Shown: one piece after another, positions 1-5,363 of the stretch
Numbering within the stretch: the first letter of the stretch is position 1
Layout: each line of letters begins with the position of its first letter
NCBI GenBank assembly: GCA_903821255.1
Contig: CAIJKT010000718.1
Coordinates: forward strand, 1-5,363
Source: an uncultured Lentisphaeria bacterium
GTDB taxonomy: Bacteria > Verrucomicrobiota > Lentisphaeria > Victivallales > Victivallaceae
Length of the DNA stretch: 5,363 bases
Reading direction: 5' to 3'
The notes under the pieces: generated by a model
Databases searched by the model: none
The model's input: the letters and a program-made list of their open reading frames with translations, nothing else
What the model was told of the DNA's origin: nothing
Program-made: the position numbers and the translations under genes

Positions 1-117
1 AAGAAAAGCCGGATAAGTGCGCAGCCTAATCACAAAAAAACGTGTTTCTAAGTCCGCCGTAAAGACTGAGGCATTACATTTTTATCATCTTTTTTTGCCG
101 TTTTACGAGTTTATGTA
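1..117. other. AT-rich intergenic stretch, no gene seen
   Basis: All three forward frames reach a stop within the first 51 bases (at 14-16, 27-29 and 49-51), so at most a few C-terminal residues of an upstream gene could lie here, and none is recognisable. T-rich tracts at 78-96 and 101-112 lie directly upstream of the promoter at 118-146 and could act as an UP element. The T7 run at 90-96 has no stable hairpin in front of it, so I do not call a terminator. Confidence 0.5.
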
Positions 118-146
118 TTGACAAAATCAGCAACATCACATAATAT
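118..146 (+). promoter_or_regulatory. Sigma70-type promoter
   Basis: A perfect -35 hexamer TTGACA (118-123) is followed by a 17-nt spacer and a -10 hexamer TAATAT (141-146), which matches the consensus TATAAT at 4 of 6 positions. An overlapping TATAAA at 144-149 matches better, but at a less favourable 20-nt spacing. Transcription would start near 152-156, giving an untranslated leader of about 195 nt before the pseudopilin-like gene at 349. AT-rich DNA upstream supports the call. This is the only strong promoter seen in the window and it points at all three full genes. Confidence 0.65.
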
Positions 147-165
147 AAATGTATAGTCTTTTAAA

Positions 166-190
166 TTTGTTTATAAAAAAAATAAACAAA
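166..190. promoter_or_regulatory. Perfect 9-bp inverted repeat, candidate operator
   Basis: The left arm TTTGTTTAT (166-174) and right arm ATAAACAAA (182-190) are perfect reverse complements separated by seven A residues. The repeat covers about +13 to +37 relative to the predicted transcription start, a classic place for a repressor site. The 25-bp symmetric layout suits a dimeric helix-turn-helix regulator. In RNA it could also form a weak A/U hairpin, but no U-tract follows, so a terminator is unlikely. No regulator gene is present in the window, so its partner is unknown. Confidence 0.5.
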
Positions 191-210
191 CGACAAATAA
201 GACGGATTGC

Positions 211-306
211 ATGAATCGTAAGAAGCTGAAAATTAACGCTGTTCCGGTGAACGGGGCGCTGAAACTTGAGTTCAAGTCTTATAAAGTAACAATGGTTGTA
301 TTTTAA
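211..306 (+). pseudogene. Orphan 31-codon ORF, possible glycosidase C-terminal remnant
   Basis: An ATG at 211 opens a 31-codon frame ending in TAA at 304-306. The last 20 or so residues (PVNGALKLEFKSYKVTMVVF) resemble the final beta strands of glycoside hydrolases, which often end with a pattern such as 'dGkl.lefkpyevkTfrl'. The frame is open upstream only to 157 and no good Shine-Dalgarno site precedes the ATG. It lies between the promoter/operator and the pseudopilin-like gene, 42 nt upstream of the latter. One explanation is an internal deletion that kept the promoter and the last codons of a former enzyme gene. Alternatives are an expressed leader peptide or chance. The resemblance is from memory of family patterns, not from an alignment. 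Confidence 0.35.
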
Positions 307-348
307 AGAATCTGTTTTAAACTAACCCAATCTAAGGATGGAAGAGAA

Positions 349-1098
349 ATGAACAACACAACAACGACGAACGGAAATTTCAGGGGCCATTTTTTCACAC
401 TCATTGAACTCCTCGTTGTGATCGCCATCATCGCGATCCTTGCTTCAATGCTGCTGCCTGCACTGAATAAGGCCAGAGAAAAAGCAAAAGCGATCAAATG
501 CTTAAGCAACCAGAAACAGATCGGGACTGCAACCATGATGTATATGGACAGCAATAATCAGTATTATTACTGCCCCAATGTTACAACGACATCCGAAGCG
601 GGCGATCCGGCAAAAGGCAATAACGTGCTATGGACTATACGCTTGAAGCTGGACAAATATGTGTCAGCATATAATATCTTCTATTGTCCGTCAAGCACTA
701 TCGCCGATGCTGCTCAAAATGACTCAAAACCTGCTAACCTCTCGTATTCCTACGGCTCACCCTACATAAATTCGGCATCTGCCGGTTTCCCTGCAATTTC
801 AATGAAAGATCAGAGATATGCCAAAGTCGGATTCTCGAAGCTTGTATTAGTGGGATGTTCCTGGAGTGTCGGTGCCCAGATGCCTTCCTTCAGAATGATC
901 TTCACCAGCAGCGCCAGCGAGACTTACGGACGTCCGTGGCTGGTTCACGGCAACCAGGTTGATCTGTTGTTTGCGGACGGCCATGCGGCGGCAAAGGGCA
1001 TTAACGAACTCAAGCAATTCTATTGTCCTCAGAGTGGCAATGTTTTAGCAATCACCGGCGCGGCAGACAAGAGCGGCAGCTTCTACTACAGCCTGTAA
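349..1098 (+). CDS. Type II secretion/type IV pilin-like protein, H-X9-DG type
   Basis: This 249-residue protein starts with a short polar leader (residues 1-15, Asn/Thr-rich) followed by the class III signal segment [17 protein letters not shown] (16-32), which holds the conserved Glu at mature position 5 (E20). The hydrophobic helix runs into [13 protein letters not shown] (35-47), typical of the large pseudopilin families of Lentisphaerota and Planctomycetota. A H-X9-DG motif (H200, D210-G211), the hallmark of the 'prepilin-type processing-associated' C-terminal domain, supports the assignment. Cysteines at 51, 75, 113, 170 and 226 could form disulfides outside the cell. The residue before the expected cleavage site is F15, not the usual glycine; the nearest glycine is G13. 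The start at 349 has AAGGA at 334-338 and GGAAG at 340-344. It is the first full gene downstream of the promoter and precedes a secreted enzyme-like gene, an arrangement typical of this group. Its exact role (minor pilin, secretion adaptor or surface anchor) is unknown. Confidence 0.9.
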   Translation: MNNTTTTNGNFRGHFFTLIELLVVIAIIAILASMLLPALNKAREKAKAIKCLSNQKQIGTATMMYMDSNNQYYYCPNVTTTSEAGDPAKGNNVLWTIRLKLDKYVSAYNIFYCPSSTIADAAQNDSKPANLSYSYGSPYINSASAGFPAISMKDQRYAKVGFSKLVLVGCSWSVGAQMPSFRMIFTSSASETYGRPWLVHGNQVDLLFADGHAAAKGINELKQFYCPQSGNVLAITGAADKSGSFYYSL

Positions 1099-1141
1099 CT
1101 GCAATAATAATCAATGTAATTAAAAGAAGGGTGGTCTGGTC

Positions 1142-3781
1142 ATGTTGAAGAAAAGTATCATTTCGCTATTGCTGACGGGATTATGCTGTTACGGAATTAC
1201 ATCTTTAGCAGGAACTGATGTCGTCAAGTCATCCGCATCCGTAAAAGCCGACGCCAGGACTCTTTCATGTCCGGTGTCAGTGTCAAAGGGATTATCAAGA
1301 TCCGTTTTCAGGCGCATGGAAAAAGATGCGCAGATGGAATTTAATATTAAAAACATGACCGGTAAAAAAATAGCCAGTGTCAATGTAAAATTTTTTACTG
1401 CCAATGCCATTAACTTCAACCGGCAGCTAAAGGAGATAGACCCTGGTAAAGAAGAGAGCATAATATTGAATATTCCGGCGGACAGAATCCGGGCTGACAA
1501 GTACGATTTGCTTTGCACTGTGGAAGTCCCGGGGTATGCGGCTTCAAATGAAAAATTTGAATTCCGTATCGTCAACAGACCTAATCCGGAACAATTTCCT
1601 GTCCTGATGTGGGGCGGTATCCCCCGGACCGGCGGCGCGGAGAAGCTGGCGGAGATCGGGTTTAACCGGGTGTTATATGTGCTGGACAGCGGAATTGATT
1701 TCAAATACATATATGAGAATCCGGCCGCAACTAAACCACTCCCTGATAACAGCAGAAAAGCTGCCGAAGTCATTAGCCGCATTGATGATGCAATGACAAA
1801 CGGCCTGGATGTCGGCATTAAGTTCAGCGCTGCTCCCGCTCCCGGAAGTGATCCGGAAAATATGCGGCATAACAGGGACGGCAGTCCGCAGAACGCAGGC
1901 AAGAAAAATAAAAATCTATGTCCTCTTCTTCCGCAAGTCAGGGAATTCTGCAAAAGATCGGCAAAATTGTTAATGCAGGCATACGGCCCCAACCCGGCGT
2001 TCTCATTTGCCGTTCTGAATACCGAAGTACGCGATCATTCTTTACCTTGTTTTCATGATATAGACAGGGAAATGTATAAAAAGGCGAGCGGTGAAAACAT
2101 TCCCGATATAATAAAAGGTATACATGTTAATTACCGGGCAATTCCGGGCTTCCCTAAAAATCGTGTAGTTGATGACAATCATCCCGTTTTGAAATATTAC
2201 ACATGGTATTGGAGACACGGAGACGGCTGGGTTGATCTTAATGATCTTATCAATGAAGAGATAAAGGCAAATAAAAAGGATTTTCTTACCTGGTTTGACC
2301 CTGCGATACGGGTCCCCCCGCTATACGGCTCAGGCGGCAAGCTTGATATGATCGGCCAGTGGATCTACACCTGTCCGGATCCCATAAGAGCAGGTATGAC
2401 GGCCGATGAGCTTATTAATATGGCCGGAGGGGCTTCCGGAAAACAGCAGATTTTCCAAATGATATCGACGATATGGTATAAGAACCAGACAATGCCGTCT
2501 GTCAGGAAAGATGAAACCACAGATCCGTTTCTGCTGGATCACATAGGAGAGACGGTTTTCATTACGCCGTCCCCTGCTCACATCAAAGAAGGGTTCTGGA
2601 CGGCTGTGTCCAGGCCGGTTGACATGATTGGCTATCATGGACTGGGATCACTGGTGCCGGGCGAGGCGCACGTATATAAATATACTCACCCGGATACGGC
2701 GCCGGCTTTGGCAAAACTGCATAATGAGATTATCAAACCTTACGGACCGATGTTAAAAAAACTGCCGGACCGTAAAAACGATGTTGCATTTCTCGAAAGC
2801 TTTACAACTCAGGTTTTTACCGGGAAAGGATCTTTCGGATGGGGCACCGGACCGATTGGAGCGCGGTGGCATGCCTGTACCTATGCAGGATTGCAGATGG
2901 ATATAATATTTGAGGAAACGATCAAAGCAAAAGGTCTTGACCGGTACAAAGTCCTTGTGCTTCCCGAATGTGAGGTATTATCTAAAAGTGCTTTTGATAA
3001 AATCGCGGCTTTTCAAAAACGAGGCGGGATTATCATCGCGGATCAGAACCTTGTGCCGGATATAATTCCCGACATCTTAATTCCGGCAACGGATGTTCCA
3101 AAGGATGACGGGAAGAAATATAAGGCGGAAAATCTTGCTGCCGCGGATGAAATCAGAAAGAAGCTCCGCTTAAAATACCAGCCTTATGCGGAAAGCGAAA
3201 ACAAGGAAGTTGTTCTCCATGTCAGGCAATATGGTGACGACGAATATGTTTTTGCCGTCAATGACACCCGCGAATTCGGCGATTATGTAGGTCAATACGG
3301 GCTTATCATGGAAAACGGAGTCCCCGCGGATACTTCCATAAAAATAAAAAGAACAGGTGTTGCGGTCATCGACATACTTGCAGGCAGGGAAGTGGCGGCG
3401 ACAACTGAAGGTGATTATACCAGATTTACAGCATCTTTCGGCCCCGGAGCAGGCAGAATTTATATGATTACAAAAAACAAGCCTGCATCCATACAACTGA
3501 ACGCGCCGAAAACTGCTGAAAGGAATAAGAAGATTACAGTTGACGTAACCGTCAACGGTCAGGATGGCAAACCTCTGCCATCACTTGTACCGATAGAAGT
3601 CAGCATTACCGACCCTGCTTTCAGGTCTGCCGAGCCTTCCGGCTATTACTGCGCCGTTAACGGCAGGGCAAACATAACTCTTGATATTGCGGAAAACGAC
3701 AGGACAGGAATATGGGAGGTTGTGGTGAAGGAACTTGTGACCGGACTTACGCAAAAACTTTATTTCTCTGTGACGAAATAA
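1142..3781 (+). CDS. Secreted glycoside hydrolase-like protein, GH42-like layout
   Basis: This 879-residue protein begins with a Sec signal peptide: KK at 3-4, a hydrophobic core at 5-20 and likely cleavage after A23 (SLA|GT). Domains inferred in order are an N-terminal beta sandwich (about 35-147); a TIM-barrel-like region (about 150-530) opening with FPVLMWGG; a Rossmann/glutamine-amidotransferase-like domain (about 545-650, DVAFLES to KYKVLVLPECEVLS and KRGGIIIAD) like the trimerisation domain of GH42 enzymes; a beta domain (about 690-778, YVFAVNDT, DILAGREV, GPGAGRIYMI) like glycosidase C-terminal domains; and an Ig/macroglobulin-like domain (about 790-879). Candidate catalytic acids are E295 in LNTEV, which follows a conserved-looking NLCPLLPQVREF at 258-269, and E483 in HIKEGFW; both are inference. 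Other notable segments are WYWRHGDGW (355-363) and QWIYTCPDP (406-414). AGAAGGG at 1125-1131 supports the start. The family is not recognised, and loss of enzymatic activity cannot be excluded. Confidence 0.75.
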   Translation: MLKKSIISLLLTGLCCYGITSLAGTDVVKSSASVKADARTLSCPVSVSKGLSRSVFRRMEKDAQMEFNIKNMTGKKIASVNVKFFTANAINFNRQLKEIDPGKEESIILNIPADRIRADKYDLLCTVEVPGYAASNEKFEFRIVNRPNPEQFPVLMWGGIPRTGGAEKLAEIGFNRVLYVLDSGIDFKYIYENPAATKPLPDNSRKAAEVISRIDDAMTNGLDVGIKFSAAPAPGSDPENMRHNRDGSPQNAGKKNKNLCPLLPQVREFCKRSAKLLMQAYGPNPAFSFAVLNTEVRDHSLPCFHDIDREMYKKASGENIPDIIKGIHVNYRAIPGFPKNRVVDDNHPVLKYYTWYWRHGDGWVDLNDLINEEIKANKKDFLTWFDPAIRVPPLYGSGGKLDMIGQWIYTCPDPIRAGMTADELINMAGGASGKQQIFQMISTIWYKNQTMPSVRKDETTDPFLLDHIGETVFITPSPAHIKEGFWTAVSRPVDMIGYHGLGSLVPGEAHVYKYTHPDTAPALAKLHNEIIKPYGPMLKKLPDRKNDVAFLESFTTQVFTGKGSFGWGTGPIGARWHACTYAGLQMDIIFEETIKAKGLDRYKVLVLPECEVLSKSAFDKIAAFQKRGGIIIADQNLVPDIIPDILIPATDVPKDDGKKYKAENLAAADEIRKKLRLKYQPYAESENKEVVLHVRQYGDDEYVFAVNDTREFGDYVGQYGLIMENGVPADTSIKIKRTGVAVIDILAGREVAATTEGDYTRFTASFGPGAGRIYMITKNKPASIQLNAPKTAERNKKITVDVTVNGQDGKPLPSLVPIEVSITDPAFRSAEPSGYYCAVNGRANITLDIAENDRTGIWEVVVKELVTGLTQKLYFSVTK

Positions 3782-3882
3782 GAACTGAATCTTATTCTGA
3801 GAGCAAGTAATAAACAGATATGCATTTGACTGAAATGACCACAGTGTGCAGTGTTGGAGACGCACATGCCCTGTAAAATTAT
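3782..3882 (+). other. Gap between enzyme genes, no clear signal
   Basis: No hairpin followed by a U-tract and no convincing promoter is visible. TTGACT at 3826-3831 lacks a -10 element at the right distance. A short stem, TGTGC (3845-3849) with GCACA (3862-3866) and a 12-nt loop, is too weak to call. An 18-codon ATG frame (3820-3876) has no ribosome binding site. The gap is longer than expected inside a tight operon but does not argue against read-through. Confidence 0.4.
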
Positions 3883-3889
3883 AGAAGGA
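3883..3889 (+). promoter_or_regulatory. Ribosome binding site favouring the start at 3897
   Basis: The Shine-Dalgarno match AGAAGGA ends one nucleotide before the ATG at 3891, which is too close for normal initiation. It lies seven nucleotides before the ATG at 3897, which is ideal. The downstream start is therefore preferred, removing two residues (MK) from the longer reading. Confidence 0.7.
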
Positions 3890-3896
3890 AATGAAG

Positions 3897-5267
3897 ATGA
3901 ACAGAACGTTAAAGACATATAATGAGACTGCGGATGTTGTTGTAGTTGGCGGAGGAACCGCCGGGGTTATTGCCGCTGTTCAAGCATCCCGGGAAGGCGC
4001 AAAGACCATTTTGGTGGAAATGACCGGAAAACTCGGAGGCACCATAACAACCGGCCTGGTAAGTGCGCCGGCTTATTTTTATTCCCGTACCAGACAGATA
4101 ATAAAAGGCATAGGCTGGGAACTGATTTTAAAAAGCAAGAAACTGGACAATATTCCGCTGCCTGACTTTTTAACACCTAATCCAACGAGGCCGAGTTACC
4201 ATGTGCCGGTCAGTCCGCACATTTACGCCCTGGTTGCTGAAGACACATGCCTGAAAAGCGGCGTCACAATTCATTATCATGAAATTGCGGTCGATATTGA
4301 AGACAAGGAGAAAGAATGGATTCTGACGACTGCGGGGAAAAATGTAAAGCGGATAATCAGAGCCAGAGAAATTATTGACTGCACCGGGGATGCGGACATC
4401 GTCGGAATGCTCGGACTGGAGCGGCTTAAAGGAGAAAAACGTCAACCCGGAACTCTGATATTCAAGATTGGCGGATATGACGTTGAGGCGCTGGATAAAG
4501 AACTGGTTGAAAAAGAATATCAGAAAGCGCTGGCGGAAGGGAAAATTCAGAAAGGCGATTATTGTTTCAAGGATGAGCCGTTCATTGGCTTTCTGAACAG
4601 CGGCGGCTTTAATCAGCAACATTTGATTAATGCAGATTCATCTTCAGCAACAGATCAGTCCGATGCTGACATCAAGGCCCATCAGTCCCTGCTGAGATTG
4701 TTCAATTTTATAAAGCAGCTTCCAGGCTGTGAACAGGCAACGCTTGATTTGATGGCCGACTCTGCCGCCATGCGGGAAACATGGCGGATCGTTGGAGAAG
4801 AAACCGTGACGTATGGAGACTATATGAGCGGAAGAAAATTTGATGATGCGATAGCTTATACACTTTATTTTATTGATGTGCACCATGAGGATGGAATACT
4901 TCATGAATTTCTTTCATCTGACCGTGTTCCGACGATTCCTCTCGGCGCGTTAATTCCTAAAGGCGGCAGCAGGATAATGGCGGCCGGCCGATGCATATCA
5001 AGCGATCAGGCGGCTTTTTCCGCCTTGCGGGTTGAATCCTCCTGCATGGCCATGGGCCAGGCGGCCGGAGCCGCAGCCGCCCTGGCGGTAAAAATGAAAG
5101 TGCCTTCGCGTGATGTCCCGCTGGCAAAAATCAGGGCTGTGCTAAAGAAACATGATGCCATTGTTCCATGGATTGATGATTTAACCGTTCAGTGTTCAAT
5201 TCCGCGTACCGGCAGGAATTTCAAAAAACATCATGCCATATCTGATGAAATTCTTGCAGTAAAATGA
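3897..5267 (+). CDS. FAD-dependent oxidoreductase, FAD_oxidored (PF12831-like)
   Basis: From the preferred start this is 456 residues (458 from the ATG at 3891; positions below use the longer form). The first beta strand and dinucleotide-binding motif VVVVGGGTAG (16-25) bind the ADP part of FAD, with E43 as the expected ribose-binding acid. GKLGGTITTG (46-55) matches the second conserved segment of this family. DCTGDADI (163-170) is the central FAD-contact motif. WRIVGEE (298-304) and FIDVHHEDG (328-336) resemble the family's 'RrivGe' and 'iDiH' segments, and IPLGALIP through MAAGRCIS to MGQAAGAAAALA forms the C-terminal FAD-binding part. No signal peptide or membrane segment is present, so it should be cytoplasmic, unlike the secreted protein upstream. 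Members often lie near glycan-degradation genes in Planctomycetota, Lentisphaerota and Bacteroidota, mostly with unknown substrates. The assignment is firm at fold level; the reaction and electron acceptor cannot be inferred. Confidence 0.9.
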   Translation: MNRTLKTYNETADVVVVGGGTAGVIAAVQASREGAKTILVEMTGKLGGTITTGLVSAPAYFYSRTRQIIKGIGWELILKSKKLDNIPLPDFLTPNPTRPSYHVPVSPHIYALVAEDTCLKSGVTIHYHEIAVDIEDKEKEWILTTAGKNVKRIIRAREIIDCTGDADIVGMLGLERLKGEKRQPGTLIFKIGGYDVEALDKELVEKEYQKALAEGKIQKGDYCFKDEPFIGFLNSGGFNQQHLINADSSSATDQSDADIKAHQSLLRLFNFIKQLPGCEQATLDLMADSAAMRETWRIVGEETVTYGDYMSGRKFDDAIAYTLYFIDVHHEDGILHEFLSSDRVPTIPLGALIPKGGSRIMAAGRCISSDQAAFSALRVESSCMAMGQAAGAAAALAVKMKVPSRDVPLAKIRAVLKKHDAIVPWIDDLTVQCSIPRTGRNFKKHHAISDEILAVK

Positions 5268-5304
5268 CTGACGGACGCAAATCTCGACCGCCTGCTGTAT
5301 ATCT

Positions 5305-5363
5305 GTGAAAAAACAACTTACAATTAGTTTTCTCCAAAACCCGGGGCGCCGGTCGTCTGACCG
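5305..5363 (+). CDS. Possible 5' end of another gene, cut by window edge
   Basis: A GTG at 5305 opens a frame that continues to the window end and would read MKKQLTISFLQNPGRRSSD. The Lys-rich start and the higher GC of 5335-5363 look somewhat coding-like. No Shine-Dalgarno sequence precedes it and only 19 codons are visible, so this is weak. Polar, Arg-rich leaders of this kind do occur in front of pseudopilin signal segments in this bacterial group, but that segment would lie beyond the edge. The frame could equally be intergenic. Confidence 0.2.
   Translation, partial: MKKQLTISFLQNPGRRSSD

Noticed and set aside
90..96. T7 tract as an intrinsic terminator for an upstream gene
   Set aside because: No stable GC-rich stem precedes it. 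The only nearby pairing, GTAA (59-62) with TTAC (74-77), is four bases long.
338..352. Four-codon ATG frame (MEEK) overlapping the start of the pseudopilin-like gene
   Set aside because: The ATG lies inside the Shine-Dalgarno region of the real gene, and such tiny overlaps occur by chance. Translational coupling cannot be supported from the sequence alone.
303..554. Minus-strand frame encoding a hydrophobic 83-residue peptide
   Set aside because: It lies opposite the hydrophobic helix of the pseudopilin-like gene, whose codons give hydrophobic residues on the other strand as well. No independent start signal was seen.
1178..1190. Lipoprotein signal (lipobox) at C15-C16 of the large secreted protein
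   Set aside because: The residues before each cysteine are Leu and Cys instead of Gly/Ala/Ser, so neither fits a lipobox. Signal peptidase I cleavage after A23 fits better.
1189..1992. Long open frame on the minus strand (267 codons) opposite the 5' third of the large secreted-protein gene
   Set aside because: The forward frame has a signal peptide, a good ribosome binding site and clear domain structure. The reverse product is Ser/Leu/Pro-rich with no recognisable motif, and it fits an antisense shadow of a coding region.
3820..3876. 18-codon ORF (MHLTEMTTVCSVGDAHAL) between the last two genes
   Set aside because: No ribosome binding site, very short and no recognisable motif; expected by chance in a gap of this size.
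5310..5331. AAAAC/GTTTT inverted repeat downstream of the oxidoreductase
   Set aside because: Only five mostly A/T pairs with a large loop; too weak for a terminator or operator call.
1..5363. CRISPR arrays, tRNA or rRNA genes, insertion sequences
   Set aside because: No regularly spaced repeats, no cloverleaf-like sequence, no transposase motifs and no terminal inverted repeats were seen by reading either strand.

Overview
The window looks like accessory, carbohydrate-related DNA from a Lentisphaerota/Victivallales-type bacterium, or a near relative in the Planctomycetota-Verrucomicrobiota-Lentisphaerota group. The strongest clue is the first full gene. It is a pseudopilin-like protein with a hyper-conserved [18 protein letters not shown]-terminus and a C-terminal H-X9-DG motif, a combination carried in very many copies by these genomes and often placed beside glycoside hydrolase genes. 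The lineage is inferred from gene style, not from a marker gene.

Layout: everything recognisable is on the + strand. Positions 1-117 are AT-rich and without a supportable gene. A good sigma70-type promoter (TTGACA, 17-nt spacer, TAATAT) lies at 118-146. Just downstream, over the expected start of transcription, is a perfect 9-bp inverted repeat around an A7 spacer (166-190) that looks like an operator. Next come a 31-codon orphan ORF (211-306), whose C-terminus resembles the tail of a glycosidase, and three full genes: the pseudopilin-like protein (349-1098), a large secreted glycoside-hydrolase-like protein (1142-3781) and a cytoplasmic FAD-dependent oxidoreductase (3897-5267, with 3891 as the alternative start). 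The last 96 bases hold no clear terminator. A reading frame that opens there and runs off the edge may be the start of a further gene.

The gaps between the full genes are 43 and about 115 nt, with no convincing promoter or terminator in either, so they may form one transcript from the promoter at 118-146. A working model is that the large protein acts on a glycan or glycoside outside the cytoplasm, the pseudopilin-like protein belongs to a surface or secretion system associated with such enzymes, and the FAD enzyme oxidises or reduces a related small molecule inside the cell. Substrate and reaction cannot be read from the sequence. The large protein is the least understood part: it has the domain order of GH42-like enzymes, but I cannot assign it to a named family.
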